Shown: positions 17,699 through 24,977, counted from the stretch's first letter. The stretch: DNA of 28,450 bases from Anaerolineales bacterium UBA3905 (GCA_002391565.1 DGFH01000088.1:471-28920), one strand, 5' to 3'. Made by a program: numbers and translations. Notes: generated from the sequence alone by a model not told the origin.

Positions 17699-17815
17699 GA
17701 GGTGGTCTCCATCAACTAGCGGCGCACGCTTGCGCGCTCCGCCGGTGTCTCCTGCGCTATTGCAGGCGTCGAGCCGATGAAGGCGCGCGTCTGGCGCCAA
17801 TCCCAGGCTGTCACG

Positions 17816-17833
17816 AAAAGCATATTTGCTTTT
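17816..17833. promoter_or_regulatory. inverted repeat overlapping the predicted start site (possible operator)
   Basis: AAAAGCA, four bases, then TGCTTTT form a perfect 7-bp inverted repeat. It covers roughly -4 to +14 relative to the predicted start at 17829, a typical place for a repressor site. It could alternatively be a small leader hairpin. No regulator gene is nearby. Confidence 0.4.
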
Positions 17834-17835
17834 GA

Positions 17836-17864
17836 AGTATAGGAAGGGGATGTGGGGCTGTCAT
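17836..17864 (-). promoter_or_regulatory. sigma70-type promoter for the FN3 gene pair
   Basis: Read on the minus strand: -35 ATGACA (17859-17864), a spacer of exactly 17 bases, then -10 TATACT (17836-17841). Each box differs from consensus at one base. Transcription would start near 17829, leaving a leader of about 130 bases before ATG 17698. Confidence 0.6.
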
Positions 17865-17984
17865 CGGACAAATAGCACACCCGATCAAGGTGGATCGCGA
17901 GGGGCGCGCTGGATTGCACGCAACAATTTGTGGGGGAGAACGCCCAGGTCAGCCGGGTAGGTGACGTAAGCTGCTGGTATGCAA

Positions 17985-18001
17985 TGTCCTGATGCAGGAC
18001 A
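17985..18001. promoter_or_regulatory. perfect 7-bp inverted repeat with 3-base centre
   Basis: TGTCCTG-ATG-CAGGACA lies about 120 bases upstream of the -35 box of the FN3 promoter and 75 bases after the coiled-coil gene stop. No T-run follows on either strand, so it does not look like an intrinsic terminator. It may be a protein-binding site or a chance hairpin. Confidence 0.3.
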
Positions 18002-18073
18002 GGCACAAGCGTCTGGCGCACTTATCCATGCGGCGCGCTAGGAGAGGGCGCGTGAGTTGATCCTTTCAGGTCG

Positions 18074-18982
18074 CTATGTCGCGGCTTTGGCCTCGGCTAG
18101 CTCGCGCGCCTGTGCAATCCAACTCGCCACATCCGGCGGCACGGGTGATCGGGCCTGCACGATTTCCAGCAGCTGCTCTGGGGGCGTATGCGCCAACGCT
18201 GCGTAGGTGCGAATGCCGGCGTTGTAGAGTCGCTGTTCGTACACCTTGCCAATGCCCTTGATCGCCTGGAAGTCGTCGACAGGCTCGCCATTCCAGATAT
18301 AGCCGACGGCTCCGGTTTCGGCGGCCAGGTTGCGCGCCGAAGCGCGCAGTGCGTTGAAATCGATAGACGCAGCGCGCGCTTTGTCCAGCTTGAGGATGCG
18401 ACGGAGCGCGTCGTCGTCGAGCATCGCCAATTCCCAGTAGGTGCCGATGCCGGCGTTATAGAGTCGCTGTTCGTAGATGGCGCCCACGCCGGCCACTGCA
18501 GAAAGATCCTGCGGCTGCGGCACCACCTCCGGCACGATGCGCGCCTGCACGGCCCGGTTGGCGTAGGCCAGCTTGACCGGCGGCAGCGTATCCACCGCCC
18601 GCCCGACCATCACCAGCCCTGGCGCCTTGGCGTGCCAGCCCGTTTCCATCACCAGACGTTGTCGCCATAGTTCATTGTCTGGCTCCGGCGTTGAGGGCGC
18701 CGTCTGACGCGTGCCAACGACCGGCGTGGCAGCTGCCAGGTCAGCGAGTTGCGCCCGCAGTTGTGCGATCTCCGCCGTTTTCTCGGCCAGTTGCGCGCGC
18801 AGTTCGCGCTCGTTGCGTGTATCGATGGGGGCGACCGCCAGTTGCCCCATGCGCTGTTCCATTTGCGCCAGCCGCGCTTGCGCCACTTCCAGTGCAGTGT
18901 TCTTCTGTTTGACCAGCATGCCCAGGAACGCTGCCAGTCCGGCCAGCGCGCCCCACACCAGCACTTGCAGTCCTTTCTTCAT
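18074..18982 (-). CDS. membrane-anchored coiled-coil protein with two helix-hairpin-helix motifs
   Basis: A 302-residue protein. Residues 5-24 form one membrane helix (LVWGALAGLAAFLGMLV), followed by Lys-containing sequence, which by the positive-inside rule puts the rest in the cytoplasm. Residues 26-86 are heptad-rich coiled coil (LAEKTAEIAQLRAQLADL). After a Thr/Pro linker comes an about 150-residue C-terminal module with helix-hairpin-helix motifs at 165-179 (GVGAIYEQRLYNAGI) and 243-257 (GIGKVYEQRLYNAGI). The motifs resemble the HhH_5/H3TH type found in DNA-binding and nuclease-associated proteins, but no nuclease residues are visible. ATG 18982 has a strong GGGAGGGGAGC site; the open frame reaches 19075 but runs through a terminator hairpin. 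The same module ends the 1048-residue protein encoded upstream. Membrane tethering of DNA or of another HhH partner is inferred only. Confidence 0.82.
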   Translation of the reverse strand: MKKGLQVLVWGALAGLAAFLGMLVKQKNTALEVAQARLAQMEQRMGQLAVAPIDTRNERELRAQLAEKTAEIAQLRAQLADLAAATPVVGTRQTAPSTPEPDNELWRQRLVMETGWHAKAPGLVMVGRAVDTLPPVKLAYANRAVQARIVPEVVPQPQDLSAVAGVGAIYEQRLYNAGIGTYWELAMLDDDALRRILKLDKARAASIDFNALRASARNLAAETGAVGYIWNGEPVDDFQAIKGIGKVYEQRLYNAGIRTYAALAHTPPEQLLEIVQARSPVPPDVASWIAQARELAEAKAAT

Positions 18983-19004
18983 GCTCCCCTCCCATCGATT
19001 GAAA

Positions 19005-19036
19005 AAGACCGGGTTTCCCGCAGGCAACCCGGTCTT
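19005..19036 (-). terminator. intrinsic terminator directly before the last coiled-coil gene
   Basis: On the minus strand AAGACCGGGTT pairs perfectly with AACCCGGTCTT (11 bp, 10-base loop) and is followed by TTTTC. It would end transcription of the 1048-residue coiled-coil gene (stop at 19211). The hairpin ends about 20 bases before ATG 18982, leaving no room for a separate promoter after it, so it may act as an attenuator for that gene. Confidence 0.75.
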
Positions 19037-19074
19037 CACACACTTCACCGTTAGCGATGGTTTGAATCTCACCA

Positions 19075-19185
19075 ACTTTGCCGCTAAGGCGCAGAGACAC
19101 AGTGGATGCGCAGAGGCAAACGGTCAGAAATGCAGGCGTTTCTACATGTTTTCTTTGCGCCTCTACGTCAAAGAAGCGCAATTTC
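19075..19185. repeat. possible dispersed intergenic repeat (gcgcagagacacag type)
   Basis: Sequence such as ctaaggcgcagagacacag on one side and tttgcgcctctacgtc on the other forms an imperfect inverted repeat, with an AGAAATGC/GCGTTTCT hairpin between. It resembles the gcgcagagacgcagag-type intergenic repeats I recall from several bacterial genomes. It has no coding quality. Only one copy is in the window, so the assignment is tentative. Confidence 0.35.
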
Positions 19186-19210
19186 CAAACAGCCCCAGGG
19201 GCGCCAACCA

Positions 19211-22200
19211 CTACGTTGCGTCGTCCTCTGCTGCGCCGCCTTCCACCAGACGCTGCGCCTGCGCAATCCAGCTTGCGTAGTCAGGTTGCGCCGGCGGCTT
19301 GGCCTGGATGATGTCGGCAAGCTGCTCAGGCGTGGCGGACGCCAGCGCGGCATAGGTCGTAATGCCAGCATCGTAGAGACGTTGCTCGAAGACCTTACCG
19401 ATCCCTTCGAGCGGCTCGAAGTCGTCGGGCGCTTTGCCTTCCCACAGTTGGCCGACCGTGTTGGTTTCTTCTGCCAGGCGGCGGGCGTCGGCGCGGATGG
19501 CCTCCAGGTCGATGTGGAGTAGTTGCAGCTCGTTCAGCTGCAGGATCGCCTTCAGGTCGTCGTCCGACAATGCCGACAACTCCCAGAAGGTGCCGATCCC
19601 CGCCTTGTACAGGCGTTGCTCGAAGACGCGCCCAATGCCCTTGACATCGGCCAGGTCTTGGGGCGCCTGCACCGACTGCGGCAGCGCACGCACAGCTACG
19701 GCGGCATTGGCGGCTGCCAGCTTGGTTTCCGGCATGGCGGCCAACGACTGACCGAGATCGACGACTGCAGGGGCGCGTTGCTGCCAGGCGGTTACGGCAG
19801 CGTAATCGGTGCGCACTTTCTCAAGCTCGGTTGCTGCCTGGGCGAGTTGCGCCACAGTTTCCTGATGGCGGCTCTGTGCAGCTTCAAGTTCGGCGGTGTG
19901 CGCCGCCAGCTGCGCCTCCAGTTCGGAGCGGTTGACGGTCAGCGTCGCCAGCTCCGCCTTGAGTTGCGCAATCTCGGCGGCCTTCACCTGCGCGTCCACC
20001 TCCAGCGCACTGCGGGACTCGGTCAGCCCGGCCACTTCCGCCTTGAGTTGTTCGATCTCGGCGGCCTTCGCCTGCGCGTCAGCTTCCAGCGCGCTGCGGG
20101 ACTCGGTCAGCGCCTGCACCTGGCTGCGCAGAGCGTCGATCTCGGCCTGCGCCTGCTGAATCTGTGCATGTTTGCTGCGGGCGGCGGCAATCAGCGCTGC
20201 AGAACCGCCAGCGGCAATGCCAAGACTGGCGACGCGTTGTGCGGCGGCCTCCTCGGATTCGGCGTCGCCGCCTTCCAGCGCCGTCGATAGTTCATTCAGG
20301 CCGCTATTCAGTTCTTCCAGTTGTTGCTGCGTTGCCGCCAGCTCAGCGTTTGTGGCGGCAAGTCGGGCTTCAAGATCGGCTCTAGCCTGTTCCAACCCGG
20401 CCACTTGCGCCTGCAATGTTGCTTGCGTTTCCTGGTCGGCGGCAACCTGCGCCTGAAGTTCACTCTGCGTCTGCTGCGCAACGACAAGCTGCGCCTCGAT
20501 TTCATCCCTGGCCTGTGCGGCGGCGGCGAGTTGTTGCCGCAGTGCATCTGCGTCGGCCTGCGCTGCACGGATGGCTTCGTTCTTACGCCGCGCCGCCACA
20601 GCCAGCGCGGCCGTACCACCCAGGGCAACACCGGCTACAGGTCGCCGGGTCGCGTCGGCGGCGCCTTCGGCAGCTTCACCTGCGCCTGTCTCGCTTTCAG
20701 CGCTTTCCCCCTCGGCGCTATCGATGACAGCAGATAGTTCGGCCAGCCCGATGTTGAGGTCGTTGAGTTGTTGCCGGGTGCTGTTCAATTCATCGGTCAA
20801 CGTTGTGACCTGAGCTTCCAGTTCGCTCTTCGTCTGTTCCAGGGTTGCAACCTGTGCCTGGAGCGTCTGTTGTGTTTCCAGCGCCGCTGCCAGGTTGGTT
20901 TCCAGCTCGCTCTTCGCCTCTGTTAACGCTGCAAGTTGCGCTTCGAGATCAGTCGCTTTTGCGGCAGCTGCAGCCAGATCGGCATCTTTGGCAGCCAGCA
21001 GACTCTCGGCGTCAGCCAACTGGGCCTGCAAACCGGCAACCTGGTTTTCAGTTTCGCCAAGCGCCACTTCCAGGTTCGTTTTGGCGGCGGTGATGGCGCC
21101 TAATTCTTCCTCGACGCCAGCAATCCGGGCTTCCAGGTCGGCGAATGCGTTCTCCTTTTCGCTGAGCGTGGCTTCCAGGTTTGTCTTGGCGGCGGTGATG
21201 GCGCCTAATTGTTCTTCAAGCGCAGCCACCCGATTTTGTGCGCCGTCGAGCGCCGCGCGGGTGCTGTTGAGCAGCGTCACCAGGCTGGCAACGCTGGCCC
21301 TCGTGCGCGCGACGCTCTCATCCGCCAGGTCACTGCCGGTCAAATCAATCGTTGCGGCACGGGTGGCTTCTGCGCCTTCGGGAGCAGCCTCTGCGGTAGG
21401 CGCTGGGGCAACGATGCCTTCCACGCTGCTAATTTGCGCCTCAATCTCAGCCAGAGCGCTGGCAAAGCGTTGATGCTCCGCCTGGCTCGCCTCGCCTTCG
21501 GCGGTGAGCGCTGCCAGTTTTGCGGTGAGCGCCTCCAATTCTGCGCTGCGGTTGGCGATCTCGATCTGGAAACCGGCGGCGCGATTCTGTGCGTCGGTGA
21601 CGTGGTTTTCCAACTCGATCTTTTCGGACTCGAGAGCAACCAGCTGCGCCTGGGCGTGGCTCAGGTCGGCGTTGGCAGTCGCCAGGGCGTCAACCTTGCG
21701 CCGCAGTAACGCCACCAAACTTTCAATACGGGTTGCCAGTTCATCGAGAGGCGTGGCGCCGACGACAACCGTTTTGCTCTCGACGACAGATGCTTCGACT
21801 GGACTGGCGGCTTCTGTTGCTGGCGCCGTCGCATCCTGCGTCTCGGTCTCTGACTGCGCCTCTTCTGCATTTGCCTCAGTGATCGATGCAGCGCCATTTA
21901 GTTCAGCCAGCACAGTGTCCAGGTCTGCCGTCAGCATCTGTGCTTTGGCTTCAAGCGCAGACCTGGCAGTATTGGCGTCGGCGGCCTGGCGGTTGGCGTC
22001 AGCGAGTTGGGTGCTGAGTTGCTCGAATTCAGCATTGCGCGCTGCAAGCTCCTCTCGCAATGCGGCAAGTTCTGCTTCTCGTTCCGCCAGCGCTTTGTGG
22101 CTTTCTTCCAACGCAGCTTCCAGATCGCTGTTGGCTGTGCTCAGTGCACCAAGCTGACCTTGCAGTTCATCAGCCAGCAACTGGGCATTGGACAACTGGT

Positions 22201-22357
22201 CGCTCTGTTGGGCGTAGGCTTGCTGGATGGCGGCAATCGTGGCGGCAAAGCTGTCGACGCGACTGTCGATCAGCGACTGATCGTCGATATCCGCCACGGC
22301 GACCGACGTATGTTCCATGACAGTCTGGTCAGCGGGCAGGGCTTCTTCAACTGGCAT
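19211..22357 (-). CDS. 1048-residue coiled-coil protein with C-terminal double helix-hairpin-helix module
   Basis: A very Ala/Glu/Gln/Leu-rich protein that is nearly all heptad coiled coil up to about residue 850. The coil is divided by acidic, Pro/Ser/Thr-containing linkers (for example around ETETQDATAPATEA, and APAPTAEAAPEGAEA). Two segments contain a Gly/Ala hydrophobic stretch followed by basic residues (GVALGGTAALAVAARRK and GIAAGGSAALIAAARSK). Internal duplications are clear. The last about 150 residues carry HhH motifs at 907-921 (GIGRVFEQRLYKAGI) and 985-999 (GIGKVFEQRLYDAGI), with the same 63-residue spacing as in the 302-residue neighbour. There is no N-terminal membrane helix, no Walker motif and no SMC-type hinge, so it is not an SMC protein. 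ATG 22357 has GGGGGAG upstream and overlaps the preceding gene by 11 bases, implying coupled translation. Function unknown; a scaffold that contacts DNA is inferred. Confidence 0.83.
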   Translation of the reverse strand: MPVEEALPADQTVMEHTSVAVADIDDQSLIDSRVDSFAATIAAIQQAYAQQSDQLSNAQLLADELQGQLGALSTANSDLEAALEESHKALAEREAELAALREELAARNAEFEQLSTQLADANRQAADANTARSALEAKAQMLTADLDTVLAELNGAASITEANAEEAQSETETQDATAPATEAASPVEASVVESKTVVVGATPLDELATRIESLVALLRRKVDALATANADLSHAQAQLVALESEKIELENHVTDAQNRAAGFQIEIANRSAELEALTAKLAALTAEGEASQAEHQRFASALAEIEAQISSVEGIVAPAPTAEAAPEGAEATRAATIDLTGSDLADESVARTRASVASLVTLLNSTRAALDGAQNRVAALEEQLGAITAAKTNLEATLSEKENAFADLEARIAGVEEELGAITAAKTNLEVALGETENQVAGLQAQLADAESLLAAKDADLAAAAAKATDLEAQLAALTEAKSELETNLAAALETQQTLQAQVATLEQTKSELEAQVTTLTDELNSTRQQLNDLNIGLAELSAVIDSAEGESAESETGAGEAAEGAADATRRPVAGVALGGTAALAVAARRKNEAIRAAQADADALRQQLAAAAQARDEIEAQLVVAQQTQSELQAQVAADQETQATLQAQVAGLEQARADLEARLAATNAELAATQQQLEELNSGLNELSTALEGGDAESEEAAAQRVASLGIAAGGSAALIAAARSKHAQIQQAQAEIDALRSQVQALTESRSALEADAQAKAAEIEQLKAEVAGLTESRSALEVDAQVKAAEIAQLKAELATLTVNRSELEAQLAAHTAELEAAQSRHQETVAQLAQAATELEKVRTDYAAVTAWQQRAPAVVDLGQSLAAMPETKLAAANAAVAVRALPQSVQAPQDLADVKGIGRVFEQRLYKAGIGTFWELSALSDDDLKAILQLNELQLLHIDLEAIRADARRLAEETNTVGQLWEGKAPDDFEPLEGIGKVFEQRLYDAGITTYAALASATPEQLADIIQAKPPAQPDYASWIAQAQRLVEGGAAEDDAT
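19883..20134 (-). repeat. three tandem 84-bp (28-residue) coiled-coil units
   Basis: Within the giant coiled-coil gene, three 28-residue units (four heptads each) follow one another at 20051-20134, 19967-20050 and 19883-19966. They share the pattern QLKAEVxxLTESRSALE with xKAAEI at the end; the first two are also strongly alike in DNA, the third has drifted. This points to recent in-frame duplication. Confidence 0.85.
21017..21226 (-). repeat. two tandem 105-bp (35-residue) coiled-coil units
   Basis: Units at 21122-21226 and 21017-21121 both contain the block LGAITAAKTNLE (the DNA ggcggcggtgatggcgccta is identical in both). Thirty-five residues are five heptads, so the coil register is kept across the duplication. 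Confidence 0.85.
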
Positions 22358-23657
22358 GTGTCTCCCCCTCTTCTTCCTGGGTCGTAACTTCGGTTGCAGC
22401 CGGTGCGGCGCCGTCGTCGTGATTTTCAGCCTGGGTTCTGGCAGCCACCAGGCTGCGGAGCTGGGCATCGAAATCGCTGATCTTGGTCAACAAGGCGCCG
22501 ATCATGGCGGCACGCGTTGAGAGTTTGCGCAGCAGCGCAGCCTTTTCTGCAGCGAGCGCCTCAATGGTGTGTTGGCTTTCGGCGAGCTGACTGTTGATCG
22601 CTTCAAGCTGCTCCTGCTGGGCGGCAAGCTGACCCTGCAGTTCATCCCGTACAGTTGTGGCGGCTTCGAGCGCGGTCTTGAGTTCGTCGTAACTCTGCTT
22701 AATCTCGTCTAGTTCCGCCGTGCGGGCGGCCAGTTCATCGGACAAGTCTGGTCCCGCCGCAGCGGGTGTGGCTTCGCTCTCGGCTTCGGTGGTGACGACC
22801 GGTGCTGCAGCCAGTGAGACTTCGGGCAGCGCGCGTGTGGTCTCTTGCAGCACCAGACGGTCGCGCACCAAATCATATTCGCGGTTGCGTTGCTCTAGCG
22901 CTGTCGCCAACTGAGCGCCGGCGGCGGTCAACATGCTCAGGTCACGGCGCATGTAGTCGAGCTGGGTCTGCGCATTTGCCAGCGCCTGGTCGCGCGCAGC
23001 GAGCGCCGCCACAATGGCGTCTTCGCCTCCGGTGACCACATCGCGATATTCGCGTCGGCGCAGAAGTAGTTCAGCGGAAACAAGCGCCTCTTTTTCAGCC
23101 AGGCGTTCGGCGGTGGCACGCGCCAACGCCAGCTGACTCTCAAGTTCGGCCAGGCGTTCGGCGCTATCCTGGCTCATGCTCTCTTCAGCCAGAGCAGCAG
23201 TTGTGACGAGCGCGCTGGCTTCTGCGGCAGTGTTGGCGGCGGTCTGCAACTGCGCGGTCAAGTCGGCGATCTGGCTGCGCGCGACGGTGAGTGCATCACG
23301 TGTGTGACCCAGCTCAGTTTGCTGCAACAGATTGGCATCACGTGCGGCAGCCAGTTCGGCGGTGAGGCGATCCAGCGCGGCGCCGGCGTCGCTCAGTCCC
23401 TGCTCGCTGGTGCGCAACATTTTGACCAGATTGTCCTTGTCGGCGGCCAGTTGATCGAGGGTGGCGAGGTTCTCTTTCAGTTGTCCCTGGGTTTTGCGCA
23501 GGTCGCTTTCGACATTGCTCAATTTGCGGCGCACGGTCTCGGTTTCGGCCATTGCTTCCGCTGCGGCGCGCTGCGGCCCGCCGCGCCCGGCAAACCAGGC
23601 GATGATGAAACCGAGCAAAAAGGCGCCAGCCAGATACAGGATTTGTGTAGTATCCAT
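22347..23657 (-). CDS. membrane-anchored coiled-coil protein, 436 residues
   Basis: Residues 5-23 form one membrane helix (ILYLAGAFLLGFIIAWFAG), followed by Arg-containing sequence, so the C-terminal part is probably cytoplasmic. The rest is heptad-rich coiled coil, interrupted by a non-coil stretch near ALPEVSLAAAPVVTTEAE and an acidic Ala/Pro linker. The piece TRALPEVSLAAAP resembles the sequence just before the HhH module in the two neighbours (LPPVKLAYA, MPETKLAAA), so this protein may be a relative that lacks the HhH end. It has no enzyme motif. ATG 23657 has AGGAGA 7-8 bases upstream; a longer open frame to 23744 lacks support. The stop overlaps the start of the next gene by 11 bases, and the gene starts 101 bases after the 289-residue coiled-coil gene. 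Function unknown. Confidence 0.82.
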   Translation of the reverse strand: MDTTQILYLAGAFLLGFIIAWFAGRGGPQRAAAEAMAETETVRRKLSNVESDLRKTQGQLKENLATLDQLAADKDNLVKMLRTSEQGLSDAGAALDRLTAELAAARDANLLQQTELGHTRDALTVARSQIADLTAQLQTAANTAAEASALVTTAALAEESMSQDSAERLAELESQLALARATAERLAEKEALVSAELLLRRREYRDVVTGGEDAIVAALAARDQALANAQTQLDYMRRDLSMLTAAGAQLATALEQRNREYDLVRDRLVLQETTRALPEVSLAAAPVVTTEAESEATPAAAGPDLSDELAARTAELDEIKQSYDELKTALEAATTVRDELQGQLAAQQEQLEAINSQLAESQHTIEALAAEKAALLRKLSTRAAMIGALLTKISDFDAQLRSLVAARTQAENHDDGAAPAATEVTTQEEEGETHAS

Positions 23658-23758
23658 GTCGTTCTCCTGTGAAGGCGATTCGGCCGTTCGGGTTGTGCGT
23701 GCGGAGAGCGATCGCTGGAAGCGACGTCGCTGCCACACGGCCAACGCCGGCAGCCACT

Positions 23759-24628
23759 TCAGCCGACGGCCTGCTTGGATTGAAGCTCGTTCACCATTTT
23801 GGTCAACTCGGCGATGCGCTGGTTGGCGGCGATGAGCGAATCGTCCTTCATCTTGATCATGGTGGAGGTGAGGGCCGCCATTTCGCTGGCAACATCGCCG
23901 CGCGCCTTTTGCAGTCTATCCTCCAGTTCGGCTTTGGCGGCGGTGAGCGCTGTCACCATTGTCCGGGTGGATTCCAGCTCAGCCTGGGCGTCGATGAGCG
24001 CGCGTTCGCGATCTTCGAGCAGGCGTTGCAGATTGACCGCACGTTGATAGGCTTCGTTGAGTGCAATTTCCCGCGCTTTGGCCGACTCGACGGCGGTGGT
24101 GGCTTCATCAGCAATGGCAGCGACGCGCGCTTGTGCGGCGTCGAGGGCTTCGCGCATCTGGCTGTTTTCATGGACAGCAGCTTCGTAGCGTGAGCGCAGC
24201 TCTTCCATCTCGGCGGCACTGGCGCTCTGGGCGCGTTCGCCCTGATCCTGAAGCATGGCAAGTTGCATTTTGGCGTCTGCCAGTTCGATGTTGCGCGTCT
24301 GGAGTTCAGCTTCGATGCTCTCTTTTTGCGCAATGGCGGCCTGCAATTGCTCCTGGACAGCGCTCAATTGCTGGCGCAGGTCATCGGCGGTGCTGGCCGC
24401 TCGGCTGACGTCGCCCTTGAGTGTGTCGACTTGCTTTTTGGCATCCGACAGGTCGCGCTCGGTGCGCCGGCTCTTGCTCTGCAGGTCGGCCAGTTGAGCT
24501 TCATACTCGGCGTTCTTGCGACGCGGCGACAGGCCGGTAAGCAGCCAACCGAGAATGAAACCGACAACGACAGCGATCAGCAGCGGCATCCAGTAGGTTG
24601 TGATCCACTGCACAGACATCCAATCCAT
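23759..24628 (-). CDS. membrane-anchored coiled-coil protein, 289 residues
   Basis: First gene of the coiled-coil cluster. Residues about 14-33 form one membrane helix (WMPLLIAVVVGFILGWLLTG), then SPRRKN, which suggests that the long C-terminal part faces the cytoplasm. From residue 40 to the end it is almost unbroken heptad coiled coil (DLSDAKKQVDTLKGDVSRA and so on) with more basic and Met residues than its neighbours, ending IAELTKMVNELQSKQAVG. No further domain is visible. ATG 24628 has a good CGGAGGA site 6 bases upstream. The architecture (one helix, then coil) matches the next gene and the 302-residue HhH protein downstream. Function unknown; distant similarity to RmuC or other coil proteins would be a compositional effect unless shown otherwise. 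Confidence 0.82.
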   Translation of the reverse strand: MDWMSVQWITTYWMPLLIAVVVGFILGWLLTGLSPRRKNAEYEAQLADLQSKSRRTERDLSDAKKQVDTLKGDVSRAASTADDLRQQLSAVQEQLQAAIAQKESIEAELQTRNIELADAKMQLAMLQDQGERAQSASAAEMEELRSRYEAAVHENSQMREALDAAQARVAAIADEATTAVESAKAREIALNEAYQRAVNLQRLLEDRERALIDAQAELESTRTMVTALTAAKAELEDRLQKARGDVASEMAALTSTMIKMKDDSLIAANQRIAELTKMVNELQSKQAVG

Positions 24629-24790
24629 GATATTCCTCCGGAGAGTTTGATGGGCACGAAAAAGGTAAAACGAAATTGTACAAACAGTGCTAACTCTAGT
24701 TGAGCAGCATCGCGAGCGAAGTCAGGAGACATTCAATTGAACTGCGAAAAGCGAGATGTTGGGCTGCGGTGAAAGTCCAACCCAAGCTAT

Positions 24791-24819
24791 AGTTTCAGCG
24801 ACAAGAGCTTTTTTGTCAA
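24791..24819 (-). promoter_or_regulatory. candidate promoter of the coiled-coil cluster
   Basis: On the minus strand a consensus -35 TTGACA (24814-24819) is followed after 17 bases by GAAACT (24791-24796), which keeps three of six -10 bases; TATAGC lies at a 22-base spacing. Transcription near 24784 would give a leader of about 155 bases before ATG 24628. A weaker alternative -10, TACAAT (24675-24680), lies closer to the gene. Confidence 0.4.
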
Positions 24820-24864
24820 ACACTGTCGCATATCTGGGGAATAAATGTGGATAGCGGCAAGGTG

Positions 24865-24887
24865 AAAATGGCGGCATTTTGACGCCA
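24865..24887 (-). terminator. small intrinsic terminator after the A2M gene
   Basis: On the minus strand TGGCG pairs with CGCCA over a 9-base loop and is followed directly by TTTTC. It lies about 90 bases after the A2M stop, just beyond the larger hairpin at 24896-24946, and would prevent read-through into the coiled-coil genes. Confidence 0.5.
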
Positions 24888-24895
24888 ACTGAGGG

Positions 24896-24946
24896 GCGAA
24901 AGAGCGAGAATTGGGGGAGTCCTTCCCTTTGTTCTCGCTCTTTCGC
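24896..24946. terminator. 15-bp hairpin after the A2M gene
   Basis: GCGAAAGAGCGAGAA (24896-24910) is perfectly complementary to TTCTCGCTCTTTCGC (24932-24946). The 21-base loop can pair further (GGGGA with TTCCC). It starts 32 bases after the A2M stop. No long T-run follows on the minus strand, so it may act with the small terminator next to it or protect the mRNA end. Confidence 0.65.
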
Positions 24947-24977
24947 TTTCTGCGCATCTTCTCAAGTGCGCAATACC

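Larger units (their letters stand above)
17699..18073. other. 375-base intergenic region between the coiled-coil and FN3 genes
   Basis: No coding signal is convincing here. The region holds a minus-strand promoter (17836-17864), an inverted repeat over its start site (17816-17833), an about 130-base leader before ATG 17698, and a second perfect inverted repeat (17985-18001). A short GC-rich inverted repeat (CGCGC/GCGCG near 18035-18055) follows the coiled-coil gene stop but lacks a T-run, so no clear terminator is seen there and read-through from the coiled-coil genes is possible. Confidence 0.6.
24629..24977. other. 349-base intergenic region between the A2M and coiled-coil genes
   Basis: No gene is seen. 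From the A2M side it holds a 15-bp hairpin (24896-24946), a small hairpin with a T-run (24865-24887), a candidate promoter (24791-24819), and a leader with a perfect palindrome TTCAATTGAA (24732-24741) and a GTTGG/CCAAC hairpin. I recognise no known riboswitch in the leader. Confidence 0.6.

Noticed and set aside
19883..21226. CRISPR-like repeats
   Set aside because: Repeats are contiguous, coding, in heptad frame and have no spacers.
19211..22357. SMC/Rad50-type ATPase as identity of the long coiled-coil protein
   Set aside because: No Walker A, Walker B or signature motif and no globular head at either end, only coil and HhH motifs.
23700..23725. GCGATCGC octamer resembling the cyanobacterial HIP1 site
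   Set aside because: I noticed it as a single intergenic copy, which does not support HIP1 enrichment.
24755..24790. GTTGGGCTGCGGTGAAAGTC region as a possible riboswitch
   Set aside because: Only a 5-bp GTTGG/CCAAC stem is visible and no known aptamer core could be matched.
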